DNA from: JARIHD01 sp964503715 | Lineage (GTDB): Bacteria > Patescibacteriota > Saccharimonadia > Saccharimonadales > UBA4665 | Length of the DNA stretch: 35,318 nucleotides | Direction: 5' to 3' | Assembly (NCBI GenBank): GCA_964503715.1 | Contig: CAZDAD010000008.1 | Location: forward strand, 1 to 35,318 | Part shown: piece after piece, positions 15,365 to 24,046 of the stretch | Position numbering within the stretch: position 1 is the first letter of the stretch | Layout of the letters: each line of letters starts with the position of its first letter | The notes under the pieces: generated by a model | The model's database searches: none | The model's input: only the letters and a program-made list of their open reading frames with translations | Told to the model about the DNA's origin: nothing | Translations under genes and position numbers: made by a program

Positions 15365-15889
15365 ATGACCCAGTCGGGTACGGCTAGAGCTAATTATTTT
15401 AAAAAGCTTGATTTGCCTGAGACAATCGATAATCTTTTTACGGCCCCACACGCTGCGGGTGCTTTGGTGCTGCCAGCTTTACTCCTATACAGCCAAGAAA
15501 TGCTGTCACACACCTATCCCAAAGATAAACCAGTGTCTTTTCAGCAAAAAGTACTCAAAGCCCACGAGAGAATGACTTTTGAGGATTCTATGCCTTTTGT
15601 ACTATCTCGCGAGCCTGATAATGATATCTTGGCCGTTGCTAGTCTATCTATGATGCCGCTCGAAGGGTTTGCACGACTCAATGGTATAACCGTCCCACTA
15701 AATGAACGCGGCCAAGGGCATGGCAAAGAGATGATGAAAAATCTATTCGATATTGCCCGCCAAAACGGCTGTTACAGATTTGAATTGATGTCGATGTATG
15801 GCTCGGTTGGATTCTACGAAAAGCTGGGCTTCGAGCGAGTTGATAGTGCTCCTGATGACCCCTGCCCTTATATGGGCATAGACTTGTAA
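15365..15889 (+). CDS. GNAT family N-acetyltransferase
   Basis: A 174-residue protein with the acetyl-CoA binding motif A at NERGQGHGKEMMKNLF (R/Q-x-x-G-x-G/A) and the C-terminal GSVGFYEKLGFE typical of the family. The preceding strand (ARLNGITVP) is also as expected. It transfers an acetyl group from acetyl-CoA to an unknown amine. The gene ends 9 bp before the convergent KTSC-Ham1 gene. The preceding gene appears to be a distant relative, but each has its own promoter. Confidence 0.85.
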   Translation: MTQSGTARANYFKKLDLPETIDNLFTAPHAAGALVLPALLLYSQEMLSHTYPKDKPVSFQQKVLKAHERMTFEDSMPFVLSREPDNDILAVASLSMMPLEGFARLNGITVPLNERGQGHGKEMMKNLFDIARQNGCYRFELMSMYGSVGFYEKLGFERVDSAPDDPCPYMGIDL

Positions 15890-15898
15890 CAAACTAGC

Positions 15899-16693
15899 CT
15901 AGAGGCGCTTCAAGCGCTTTTGGAGCTTGTACCACTTGGTAAAATCACTCCAGATTGAGGGGTTACTGGTGTATGGGTAGCCGCCTCGCTCTTCGATTTC
16001 GGAGATAGTTTCGGTATTGCCGTCCAATTGCACAAGACGCATTAGTGATTTGCCCGAACCACGAGGCTGGTCGGTAATCTTGCCCCAATAGGAGTGGCTA
16101 AAAACTTGCTGCAGTTTACCATCATAATAAACTAGCGTTTCAGTACAGACAGTGGTCCTATCAGAGCGACCATTCATTAGGTTCAGCAAGTCTTCAGAGC
16201 TTAGCCAGCCATCAACGTCTTTGGCATAGGCCCCGGGAAAGCCCTTGAGTGCCGTGATACTCCAATACAAGTCATTAGCCAGGATTGGCCGCCTAGCCAG
16301 CCGATAGGCCTCTTTGGCTTTGGCGATAGCAATCTTTGCGGGGTCATCTGACTGAATCTCATCGACTTCTAAATCGAGTTGTTCGACCTCTATCTGTGCC
16401 TCTTGGCAGGCAGCCTGACAATAGCTAAACTTTTTGGCATTGCCCGTGGCAAAAGCCAGTGTTTTGCTGGTTATATCGTCTCTGACTTGTTTGTACCTAA
16501 ATTGCTTGTTTATGTATGCATAGAAATACTGTCCAACAGACTTGGCCTTGAGCAGCCCATCGTATATTTCCTGGGGTACATCAAAATATTGGTACACCAA
16601 GCTCTCGGTGAACTCTACTTCAAGTGTCTTGGTTGGTTTGTCGTAACCAACACTAACAATATGCGATGATGAATCAACTGTCAGTCTTTGCAT
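15899..16693 (-). CDS. KTSC domain fused to a Ham1/RdgB-like NTP pyrophosphatase
   Basis: A 264-residue two-domain protein. Residues 1-~68 form a KTSC domain: V6-D-S-S-S10, then VGYD and the central Y34-Q-Y36, the Y-x-Y feature of this ~60-residue domain. Residues ~79-264 look like the inosine/xanthosine triphosphatase family that clears non-canonical purine NTPs: FATGNAKKF near the start, IAIAKAKEAY, and GFPGAY. The family's usual E-D-S-G-L is changed to AND-L-Y, so substrate choice may differ. The KTSC domain takes its name from the C-terminus of some lysyl-tRNA synthetases; here the gene overlaps the 3' end of lysS by 20 bp in another frame. No Shine-Dalgarno is seen, so translation probably depends on lysS. 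Confidence 0.8.
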   Translation of the reverse strand: MQRLTVDSSSHIVSVGYDKPTKTLEVEFTESLVYQYFDVPQEIYDGLLKAKSVGQYFYAYINKQFRYKQVRDDITSKTLAFATGNAKKFSYCQAACQEAQIEVEQLDLEVDEIQSDDPAKIAIAKAKEAYRLARRPILANDLYWSITALKGFPGAYAKDVDGWLSSEDLLNLMNGRSDRTTVCTETLVYYDGKLQQVFSHSYWGKITDQPRGSGKSLMRLVQLDGNTETISEIEERGGYPYTSNPSIWSDFTKWYKLQKRLKRL

Positions 16694-18192
16694 CGAGGTT
16701 CAATTCAGGATATATACCCTTGGTAACTTCGTCAACCTCTCGCCTGAGCTGCGGAAAAATCACACCCTCTCGAGCCGTGACACCCTCAAGATACCAGAAC
16801 ACACGCTCTGAGTAGCCAAAGCCGCAAGCTGGTGGCATGGCGTATTCGAGAGCCTCAACGTAATCGATGTCTAGCATTTGGGCTTCGTCATCACCCGCAT
16901 CACGCATAGCCTGCTGCTCAACGAAACGATTCAATTGGTCGACTGGATCATTCAGTTCCGAGTACGCCTTGCAGAGCTCGCTGCCGCCAAGCAACAGGTT
17001 GAACTGTTCTGTCAGCTCAGACCTTCCTGGCTGAGTCTTGGCCAATGGCTGCAAGAAAGTCGGGATATCTACTAGGAAAGCAGGGCCATTCATGGTTACA
17101 CGAATTTTTTTCCAGAGTTTATCGATACCACGGGCACGATTGTCCTGCTTCTCGACCTCGAGATTATGCTTTTGTAGCTGTTCTTTGACTTCATCTAATG
17201 TACACGAAAAGACATCTAGACCATACTTCTCTTTTATGACATCAACAAAGCTGACACGTGGCCAGTGCTGGCCATCGGGGCCAAGATCAATTTCGGCACC
17301 ACTGGCAAGTTTGAACTGGCGAGTACCCCATGTTCGATCAGCCACAGCCCTAATGAGACGCTCAGTCAAGTCCATGCCCATTTCCCAGTCAGCATAAGCC
17401 CAGTACCACTCCATTGCTACGTGCTCGGGCAAATGTTCATCTGAATAATTTTCGTTACGAAAACGTGGACCAATGTCATAGACCTTCTCGTAGCCGCCGA
17501 CTAACAGCCTCTTGAGCGGCAACTCGTGGCTTATACGCAGGTAAAAGTCCTGACCCAAAGCGTCCATATGCGTAATGAATGGATTGGCGTCAGCTCCACC
17601 AGCCGTGACTTCCAGAACAGGTATATTTATCTCGACAAATCCTTCGTCATTTAGGAAATCGCGTGTCGCTTGCCAGAAACGACTACGGCGCAAAAAGCGC
17701 TCATATACATCGGGGTTGGCATTGGTATCGACATAACGGCGACGCAAGCGTTCCTCTTTGTTAGTAAACCCATCGTGTGCGNNNNNNNNNNAGCCTAAGC
17801 TGCTTAACCTCAATAGAAATCTCACCTGTTTGCGTCTTGATGACCGTTCCATTGGCCTGAACAAAATCACCACCATCAAGTAACGGTAACTGTTCGATAC
17901 CAAGCTGGCTGTTTGGGGCGTTTAGTGATTCAACCACGCCCTCACGCAGGAATAGTTGAACACTACCACTGGCGTCACGAACAACTATAAAGGCAATTTT
18001 GCCAAACTTACGGATATTGGTTATGCGGCCAACAACACTTACCTGCTGACCCTCGAGGCTGCTAAAATCATCGATAATTTGTTGCAATTTGTGAGTGCGC
18101 TCCGACCGTGCAGGATACGGATTAACCCCTAGTTCTTTGAGCTCTTGTAGTTTGCGGACACGCTCGCCGCGTAGTTCTTGTAATGTAGCCAT
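16674..18192 (-). CDS. lysS: Lysine--tRNA ligase, class II (interrupted by a sequence gap)
   Basis: Class II LysRS. Before the gap comes the N-terminal OB-fold anticodon-binding domain (VSVVGRITNIRKFGKIAFIV). After it come motif 1 region (FVEINIPVLEVTAGGADANP), motif 2 (GPRFRNENYSDEHLPE, then MEWYWAYAD) and motif 3 (GFGYSERVFWYLEG). The 10 N at 17782-17791 put the two halves out of frame; a real gap divisible by three would restore the frame, and by family alignment about 9-10 residues (the usual LLTKxLRPLP stretch) are missing. So this is an assembly artefact, not a pseudogene. AAGGAG precedes the ATG at 18192. It stops with TGA inside the KTSC-Ham1 start region. Confidence 0.93.
17782..17791. 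other. Assembly gap, 10 N, within lysS
   Basis: True length should be a multiple of three to keep lysS in frame, so 10 is a placeholder. About 27-30 bases are expected from the LysRS family. Confidence 0.9.
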
Positions 18193-18215
18193 AATTACTC
18201 CTTATATTATCATAC

Positions 18216-18249
18216 AAAAAGAGCCTCGCATGTCCGCGAAGCTCTTTTT
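18216..18249. terminator. Bidirectional-looking intrinsic terminator between greA and lysS
   Basis: Stem AAAAAGAGC with GCTCTTTTT, plus inner TCGC with GCGA. The T-run on the minus strand ends transcription from greA. lysS then needs its own promoter; TATGAT (18209-18214) or TGATAATAT (18204-18212) on the minus strand could serve. Partial read-through is also possible. Confidence 0.85.
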
Positions 18250-18264
18250 GGTGACTAATCTTTT

Positions 18265-18726
18265 TTAGCTGATTTCTACTATCTTGTAGGTGATTGTCTC
18301 GGCGGGCAGCTTGATCTCGATCTCTTCGCCCTTCTTCTTGCCCATAAGGGCAACACCGATTGGTGATTCATCGGATATTTTACCGCTTAGCGGGTCAGCC
18401 TCAACCGTACCAACAACTTGGAATTGTTTCTTCTTGCCTGCGGCAGACTCTAGGCTAACTGTCGAGCCAAGAACTACCTTGCCATCGCCCTTAGGGGCAG
18501 AAATAATCTGAACGTTGGCCAAGATGAACTCAATCTCGCTAATGCGAGCTTCGTTGCGCTCCTGATCCTGACGCGCAGCGCTGTATTCCATGTTTTCGCT
18601 AAGGTCACCGAATTCACGGGCAATCTTGATTCTGTTGGCAATGTCGGAACGGAGACCAACAAGCGTATCTCGCTCGTCTTTCAGTTCATCGACACCAGCC
18701 TGGGTGAGGTGAAATTGTTTCTTCAT
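18265..18726 (-). CDS. greA: Transcription elongation factor GreA
   Basis: A 153-residue protein of normal length. The N-terminal coiled coil carries the acidic tip (REFGDLSENMEYSAARQDQ) that enters the RNA polymerase secondary channel and promotes cleavage of backtracked RNA. The C-terminal FKBP-like domain shows VVLGSTVSLE and SPIGVALMGKKKGEEIEI. AGGAG lies a few bases before the ATG, and the gene follows proS by 9 bp, so the two share a transcript that ends at the hairpin at 18216-18249. Confidence 0.97.
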   Translation of the reverse strand: MKKQFHLTQAGVDELKDERDTLVGLRSDIANRIKIAREFGDLSENMEYSAARQDQERNEARISEIEFILANVQIISAPKGDGKVVLGSTVSLESAAGKKKQFQVVGTVEADPLSGKISDESPIGVALMGKKKGEEIEIKLPAETITYKIVEIS

Positions 18727-18735
18727 ACTGTCTCC

Positions 18736-20001
18736 TTATACTATTCTTTCCATCAGCTGTTCTAGCGACATTAGTTGCGTATCATCTGATGTTCGTGACT
18801 TGACCTCATACTGGTTGGAAGCGATTGTCTTTTCGCTAATAACTACACGGTAAGGTATACCCAGAAGGTCTGCATCGGCAAACTTTTCACCTGGACGCAA
18901 GTCTCGATTATCATATAATACTTCAATTCCCGCCTGAGTCAAGGTGTTACACAGCTCTTCGGCATTGGAATTTACCGACTCGGATTGACCGACAGTTGCC
19001 AGGTACACTCTGAAAGGTGCAATCTGAACTGGCCAGACTATACCCTTATCGTCAGCAAAGTGCTCAACTATAGTACCCATAACTCGGCCAGGACCTATGC
19101 CGTAACTACCCATAAAGACAGGCTTTACCGTTCCATCTTCATCTGTATAGGTCAGCTCAAGGGGTTCCGAAAACTTAGTCGATAGGGTAAATATATTGCC
19201 CACCTCGACAGCTTTCTTCTCGACCAGCTCTTCCCTGTTAATGCCGAGTTCAGCCAGCACCTCGTCATTGTAAACTTCTTTGTTAATGGCAATCTTCTTG
19301 CCCTCATGAACATAAATTGTATCTTCGCCAATATCAGTTATGGTCTGGAACTCATGGCTAAACTTGCTGAAGCTACCGCCGCTGGCAAATGTGACGTAGG
19401 TTATGTCGCCTAGGCCGAGACGGTCAAATATCCTCAGGTAGGCCTCTTTGGCAACCTCGTAGAACTTGTCATGCTCATCTTTATCACGGCTAAATGAATA
19501 GAGGTCTTTCATGATGAACTCGCGGCAACGCATAATACCCGACTTGCTACGGAGTTCGTTGCGGAACTTTGTCTGGAACTGGTAGGCCGAAAATGGCAAA
19601 TCCTTGTAAGATTGAACAAAATTCTTCATCACTGCCGTTAGGGCTTCCTCATGCGTGTTGCCCAAGCCAAGCTCTGGACCCTTGTGCGCCCCCTCGCCAG
19701 AGTGCATATGAGTCTTGAACCAAACATCTACTACATCATCGTCCCAGCGGCCGCTCTTTTCCCAGTTATCGCGCGGCTGCAATGAGCTCAGGAATAACTC
19801 CTGACCACCAATGGCATTCATCTCTTCACGAATAATATTGATAATCTTGTTCAATACAATCAACCCAAGTGGCAAATAATTGTACACGCCCGCCATTTCC
19901 TTGTTGATGTAGCCTGCTCTAATCAAAAGCTGAGCATTCTTGGCCTGCTCATCGGCTGGAGCGGTCTTGCTGGTTTTGGTGAACAACTGGGACATTTTCA
20001 T
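18736..20001 (-). CDS. proS: Proline--tRNA ligase, short form without the editing insertion
   Basis: A 421-residue class II synthetase. Motif 1 region is at AGVYNYLPLGLIVLNKI, motif 2 at FRNELRSKSGIMRCREFIMK, and motif 3 at GSYGIGPGRVMGTIVEH; the C-terminal anticodon-binding domain includes YDNRDLRPGEKF. Bacterial ProRS of ~570 residues carry a ~180-residue editing domain between motifs 2 and 3; here only a short linker remains, so cis editing of Ala-tRNA-Pro is lacking. GAGGAA precedes the ATG. The promoter lies in the end of the CPBP gene and the ~130-nt leader has GC-rich alternative hairpins. Confidence 0.96.
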   Translation of the reverse strand: MKMSQLFTKTSKTAPADEQAKNAQLLIRAGYINKEMAGVYNYLPLGLIVLNKIINIIREEMNAIGGQELFLSSLQPRDNWEKSGRWDDDVVDVWFKTHMHSGEGAHKGPELGLGNTHEEALTAVMKNFVQSYKDLPFSAYQFQTKFRNELRSKSGIMRCREFIMKDLYSFSRDKDEHDKFYEVAKEAYLRIFDRLGLGDITYVTFASGGSFSKFSHEFQTITDIGEDTIYVHEGKKIAINKEVYNDEVLAELGINREELVEKKAVEVGNIFTLSTKFSEPLELTYTDEDGTVKPVFMGSYGIGPGRVMGTIVEHFADDKGIVWPVQIAPFRVYLATVGQSESVNSNAEELCNTLTQAGIEVLYDNRDLRPGEKFADADLLGIPYRVVISEKTIASNQYEVKSRTSDDTQLMSLEQLMERIV

Positions 20002-20128
20002 GATGATTCCTCGGCCCTTGCGGCCGTTATCTTAAAAGTTAGAAATTTAGCGCAAAGAATAGTTACGGCCGACGGGCCGGGACGAGAATAAACATTGACT
20101 TGTGATAGGTCACCTGTCTCATATGCCA
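20002..20128 (-). promoter_or_regulatory. proS leader with two competing GC-rich structures
   Basis: On the minus strand, 20065-20079 can pair with 20012-20027 (7 bp plus 6 bp around a small internal loop). The latter segment can also fold alone (CGGCC-loop-GGCCG at 20012-20026), right next to the ribosome binding site. No T-box consensus is seen. The switch idea is inference from base pairing. Confidence 0.4.
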
Positions 20129-20130
20129 AC

Positions 20131-20159
20131 ATTATACCCTATCAACTCAAACCCGCAAA
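20131..20159 (-). promoter_or_regulatory. Promoter TTTGCG-N17-TATAAT for proS-greA
   Basis: -35 at 20154-20159 and -10 at 20131-20136 on the minus strand, overlapping the last codons of the CPBP gene. Confidence 0.6.
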
Positions 20160-20927
20160 TAAAGCGATTAGAGCTAAGCTATTTTTGGTGGCATGTATAA
20201 TTATGGGAGTCCATATGGCCCCTGTTTTCTCGCGCATATAGGCCAGCACTAAAGCTAGTGCCGCAACATCAATACCAGCAGCCCAGAGATTGCTGCCGTC
20301 TTTGCTCGATCCAAAGACGTGCAGTGCCCCGAAAAATATGCTTGATAGTACTATGGCTAGCCAAAGTCGCATCTTTTTGGATCTAAAACTACCAAACAGG
20401 AACCCACGGAAAATCACCTCTTCGACAATTGGTGGCAAAATAGCCAATGCCATCACTGCATATACCAAGTTATCCCTGTTAATGCTATCAAAACCAATAT
20501 TTTGTTCGCCGCCACTATCCAGCTTGAGCGGCGCCGTAATAAGCGTATATGCAGCCACCTCAAGGACTAGGGCGATGCCAAAGCCGAGGATACCATAGCC
20601 AACATCAGATAGCTTTGGTCGGCGCAATCCTATCAGGCCCCTGATATCGGTCTTGGTAGCCTTAAGTATCCAAAATAGAAAACCAAGCATACCGATATAT
20701 GACACCACCGAAGCAATGAGTATGCCATGATCTGAATTTAGAAAAGAGTTAAACCCGTCCTCAGTTGCACCAAAAGGTGCTGCGACAACACCCACGACCA
20801 ACCAAACCACTACCGGCGCCAAGATCATAAGCCCCAGAGTAATTAGTACAGCCAATATCCGTCCCCACCTTACTGGTGGGTATGCATTTTGGTTATCGGG
20901 CGCTACCTTAGAAGAAGCGTTTGACAT
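20142..20927 (-). CDS. CPBP family intramembrane glutamic endopeptidase
   Basis: A 261-residue polytopic membrane protein of the CAAX protease/bacteriocin-processing (CPBP, Abi) family. Motif 1 is E169-E170-x3-R174 (PPIVEEVIFRG), motif 2 holds H203 (FFGALHVFG), and motif 3 is H245-x3-N249 (IIHATKNS). Substrate is unknown; members cleave within membranes in protein processing or immunity. The ATG at 20927 is used (a TTG lies 6 nt before it), giving a 20-bp overlap with rseP; no good Shine-Dalgarno is seen, so translation is probably coupled. Its end holds the proS promoter. Confidence 0.9.
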   Translation of the reverse strand: MSNASSKVAPDNQNAYPPVRWGRILAVLITLGLMILAPVVVWLVVGVVAAPFGATEDGFNSFLNSDHGILIASVVSYIGMLGFLFWILKATKTDIRGLIGLRRPKLSDVGYGILGFGIALVLEVAAYTLITAPLKLDSGGEQNIGFDSINRDNLVYAVMALAILPPIVEEVIFRGFLFGSFRSKKMRLWLAIVLSSIFFGALHVFGSSKDGSNLWAAGIDVAALALVLAYMREKTGAIWTPIIIHATKNSLALIALFAGLS

Positions 20928-22035
20928 CGACAACAGTTATTAGAAATACGAGGAACAGTAACAGCAGGAAGCTGGCACCCACTATGCGCTCTTCCATCTC
21001 TTGAGTAAGCTGTTTCTTGAATAGTCGGGACAAGAGAATCATGTAGAGTCGACCGCCGTCTAGCGCAGGCACTGGTAGAACATTCATAATCGCCAACGAT
21101 AGTGATATAAGGGCTACGGCCATTAGAATAGATTGGTAGCCCAGTAAACTGGTGCTCTTAAGCAAGAATACGATACCTAGTGGTCCCGATATGCCTTCGC
21201 TCGCCTTGCTGCCTTGACCCTGGAACAATGCACCGAGTGCCTGACCCATAGTGCTCAATGCGGTGACAGTCACCTGCTTCATAACTCCAAGCGCTACAAT
21301 CGGAGCGCTCCAAGTGCTTCGTGTGACAGAGTAATCAAATGGCTGAATGCCCAAATAACCTTTAGGTTCCTTGGTCTTTTGGCTATCGACTACTTCTTTT
21401 TCGGAGCGTAGGTTGGTCTGGGTCAGATAGGTGTTACCGTCCCTTTCGTAGGCTATAGTTACCTCTTTGCCCGCGAATTCTTTGGTGATATTTTTGATTG
21501 TGTCAGACGATTGGATCTTGCGAGTATGCGCCTGGTCTGTTCCTATAGAGATTAACTTGTCGGTAGACTGAAGGCCCGCACTCTTGGCTGGAGAGCCAGG
21601 CAAAATGTAACCCGCCAAAACATCATTGCGCAGAACTTTGGAGTCGGTTTTGGTGGAGTACTGGTTAGGTATAAGCTTCGGCATGCCTATCAGGGCTAGA
21701 ACTGTCAGCATTAAAAATGCTACAACTAGGTTCATCAACACGCCTGCAAGCATAATCTTGGCCTTTGACCAAGTGCTAGCAGCACCCAATGAACCCTTAC
21801 GCTTATCTGAATCAGACTCGCCCTTGAGCTTGACGAAACCGCCAAGTGGTAGCCAGTTAATCGAGAAGTCCCAACCGCCCTTGGTCTTTTTGGACCAAGC
21901 ACGTGGCGGAAAACCAATACCAAACTCCTCGACTTCTACTCCGTTACGGCGAGCAGCCCAAAAATGGCCTAGCTCGTGCACAACTACTAGTCCCATGAAT
22001 AGGATTATTCCTAAAATAAGCAATACTACAGACAT
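20908..22035 (-). CDS. rseP: RIP metalloprotease RseP (site-2 protease)
   Basis: A 375-residue zinc protease that cuts transmembrane segments, such as anti-sigma factors or signal peptide remnants. The zinc site H20-E21-L-G-H24 lies in the first membrane helix, and the third ligand motif N318-V-L-P-V-P-A-L-D325-G in a late helix. A PDZ domain sits between (~130-220, with ILPGSPAKSAGL). The ATG directly follows the uppS stop (TAA then ATG), so the genes are coupled. In many bacteria cdsA and dxr lie between uppS and rseP; both are absent here. Confidence 0.96.
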   Translation of the reverse strand: MSVVLLILGIILFMGLVVVHELGHFWAARRNGVEVEEFGIGFPPRAWSKKTKGGWDFSINWLPLGGFVKLKGESDSDKRKGSLGAASTWSKAKIMLAGVLMNLVVAFLMLTVLALIGMPKLIPNQYSTKTDSKVLRNDVLAGYILPGSPAKSAGLQSTDKLISIGTDQAHTRKIQSSDTIKNITKEFAGKEVTIAYERDGNTYLTQTNLRSEKEVVDSQKTKEPKGYLGIQPFDYSVTRSTWSAPIVALGVMKQVTVTALSTMGQALGALFQGQGSKASEGISGPLGIVFLLKSTSLLGYQSILMAVALISLSLAIMNVLPVPALDGGRLYMILLSRLFKKQLTQEMEERIVGASFLLLLFLVFLITVVDVKRFF

Positions 22036-22746
22036 TTATCCCCCAAAACGCCGAGAGCGACGATTATACTCATCTATAATAACGTTTACGTCTTGTTTTG
22101 TCATGTCTGGCCAGTGTTTTTCTACGAACATTAGCTCACTATAGGCACTACGCCAGAGCATAAAGTTGCTTATGCGTTGCTCGCCACTAGTCCTGACGAT
22201 GATATCTACAGGCGGCAGATCAGGCGCGTAAAGCCGTTCGGCAATTGCCTGTTCGTCTATTTGATCTTGGCTCAGCCCATCCTGTAGACACTGCCGACAG
22301 GCATCAACAATTTCCTGCTGACCACCATAATTGAAGCAAATAGCCAGCGTGGAACCCTTGAGGTGAGCTGTTTTCTGTTCGGCATTATCTATGGCTTTTA
22401 GCAGTTTGGCGCTGACGTTATCACGCCGCCCCAAAAACTTAACCCTAACTTCCCTATTTATCAAGCCATTTAGCTCTTTAGTGACAGCATTGAGGGCGAT
22501 TTCCATAAGACCCGAGACCTCATCGGCACTGCGTTTCCAGTTCTCAGTTGAAAAAACATATATCGATATGAATGGCACCTCGGCGTCAAAGCAACCCTTG
22601 AGCACCTCCCTGAGAGCTTTGTAGCCTGCTGCGTGGCCCAGATTAGCCGAAAGGCCACGCCGTTTGGCCCAGCGGCGATTACCATCGAGAATGAATCCGA
22701 TGTGCTTGGGTGTAGATTGTGCTTCGTCTGTATCAGTATTACGCAT
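22036..22746 (-). CDS. uppS: Isoprenyl (undecaprenyl) diphosphate synthase
   Basis: A 236-residue cis-prenyltransferase that extends farnesyl diphosphate with isopentenyl units to make the lipid carrier for peptidoglycan and other wall polymers. The hallmark HIGFILDGNRRWAKRRG lies at the N-terminus (catalytic Asp in LDGNRRWA), followed by FSTENWKRS, FNYGGQQEIVDA and a RTSGEQRISNFMLWRSAYSE-type C-terminal motif. The gene follows frr by 19 bp and abuts rseP. Confidence 0.96.
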   Translation of the reverse strand: MRNTDTDEAQSTPKHIGFILDGNRRWAKRRGLSANLGHAAGYKALREVLKGCFDAEVPFISIYVFSTENWKRSADEVSGLMEIALNAVTKELNGLINREVRVKFLGRRDNVSAKLLKAIDNAEQKTAHLKGSTLAICFNYGGQQEIVDACRQCLQDGLSQDQIDEQAIAERLYAPDLPPVDIIVRTSGEQRISNFMLWRSAYSELMFVEKHWPDMTKQDVNVIIDEYNRRSRRFGG

Positions 22747-22765
22747 ATATATGAACGTCTACCGA

Positions 22766-23329
22766 CTAGACCTTCATAATTTCGGCTTCTTTGGCTTTGG
22801 CGGCAGCGTCGACTTCAGCCTTGACCTTGGTCATAGCCTCATCAACTTGTTTCTCAAGACGCTTAGCTTCGTCCTCGCCCATAGTCTTATCTTTTTTGGC
22901 CGCCTCGATGGCGTCAAAGTATTCGCGACGGACAGCCCTTAGTGCAATCATGCAGTCCTCAACCTTGCCGCCCAAAACCTTGACGTATTCACGACGGCGC
23001 TCTTCGTTGAGGGGTGGGATCGGTACACGAACGACACGGCCATCATCGCTAGGGTTGAGGCCTAGGCTAGGATTATCGCGAATTGCACTAGCAATCGCCT
23101 GAATCGTTCCTGGGTCAAATGGAGTGATTTGGAGCAGCTGTGCCTCTGGCACAGTGACATTGGCAACTTGGATTAGCGACATCGGTGTGCCGTAGGCCAT
23201 AACCATAACGCCATCAAGCATTGATGCATGTGCACGGCCAGTGCGGACCTTTTTGAGTTCGCCTTCAAAGTGCTCAAATGCAGCGCTAAACTTTTTCTTT
23301 GCCTCGTCAACGACATGTGCGGGATTCAT
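22766..23329 (-). CDS. frr: Ribosome recycling factor
   Basis: A 187-residue protein that, with EF-G, splits post-termination ribosomes. The three-helix bundle is evident: KVRTGRAHASMLDGV near the start, domain II with YGTPMSLIQVANVTVPE, and the final helices (GEDEAKRLEKQVDEAMTKV). AAAGGAG lies ~11 nt before the ATG. It has its own extended -10 promoter after the tsf terminator. pyrH, which often lies just before frr, is missing. Confidence 0.97.
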   Translation of the reverse strand: MNPAHVVDEAKKKFSAAFEHFEGELKKVRTGRAHASMLDGVMVMAYGTPMSLIQVANVTVPEAQLLQITPFDPGTIQAIASAIRDNPSLGLNPSDDGRVVRVPIPPLNEERRREYVKVLGGKVEDCMIALRAVRREYFDAIEAAKKDKTMGEDEAKRLEKQVDEAMTKVKAEVDAAAKAKEAEIMKV

Positions 23330-23360
23330 ATATACTAATTACTCCTTTGGTTGTGCTTTC

Positions 23361-23369
23361 ATTGTACCA
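23361..23369 (-). promoter_or_regulatory. Extended -10 promoter for frr-uppS-rseP
   Basis: TGGTACAAT on the minus strand, with a weak TTTTTG 17 bases upstream within the terminator T-run. It gives a ~25-nt leader that contains the frr ribosome binding site. Confidence 0.6.
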
Positions 23370-23384
23370 CTTCAGTACCTACGC

Positions 23385-23412
23385 AAAAAATAAGAGCGGC
23401 TATGATAGCCGC
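23385..23412 (-). terminator. Intrinsic terminator of rpsB-tsf
   Basis: Perfect 7-bp GC-rich stem (23396-23402 with 23406-23412), 3-nt loop, followed on the minus strand by six T at 23385-23390. Confidence 0.88.
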
Positions 23413-23436
23413 CCCTATTAAGTTAGCTACAAAGAC

Positions 23437-24036
23437 CTAGCCTTCGACTTCGCCTAGAGCCATGCGGCTGAAGCGACGAACAACGATGTTCTCGCCAAGC
23501 TTGGCAATGTATTCCTTGACGTGCGCCTCGACAGTCATGTCGGGGTTCTTGACGAATGGCTGATCAAGCAGGCACTTCTCAGCAAAATGCTTCTTGAGCA
23601 TGCCATCAACGATTTGGCCAACCATGTTTTCGGGCTTGCCTTCGTTCTTGACCTTTTCGGTGAACTCAGCGCGCATATTTTCGCGGTCAGCCTCGGTAAT
23701 ATTTTCGGCAGAAACATACTCTGGAGCTGCTGCTGCAATGTGCATAGCAATATCCTTGACTAGTTCGCCAAAAACTTCGTTGCGGGCCACAAAATCGGTT
23801 TCACTGTTCACTTCAACTAGAACACCAATGCGGTTGTCATGAATATAGTGACCAATGATGCCCTCACGAGCCTCACGCTCACCACGCTTTTCGGCCTTGG
23901 TTAGACCCTTTTTACGCATCTCTGATAGAGCTTTGTCGAAGTCACCTTCGGCTTCCTCGAGAGCTTTCTTGGCATCTGTCATGCCAACACCTGTCAGTTC
24001 GCGCAATCGCTTGATTTCTGCAATATCTACGGCCAT
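23437..24036 (-). CDS. tsf: Elongation factor Ts (short form)
   Basis: A 199-residue nucleotide exchange factor for EF-Tu. The N-terminal UBA-like domain with LRELTGVGMTDAKKALEEA is followed by the TDFVARNEVF motif that contacts EF-Tu. It is shorter than the ~280-residue E. coli form, like the ~200-residue forms of Thermus and many CPR. AAGGGG precedes the ATG. It follows rpsB by 10 bp in the usual order. Confidence 0.97.
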   Translation of the reverse strand: MAVDIAEIKRLRELTGVGMTDAKKALEEAEGDFDKALSEMRKKGLTKAEKRGEREAREGIIGHYIHDNRIGVLVEVNSETDFVARNEVFGELVKDIAMHIAAAAPEYVSAENITEADRENMRAEFTEKVKNEGKPENMVGQIVDGMLKKHFAEKCLLDQPFVKNPDMTVEAHVKEYIAKLGENIVVRRFSRMALGEVEG

Positions 24037-24046
24037 TGTTTACCCC

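Noticed and set aside
16674..18192. lysS as a frameshifted pseudogene
   Set aside because: The frame change falls exactly at an N-run of placeholder length, and both halves are fully conserved.
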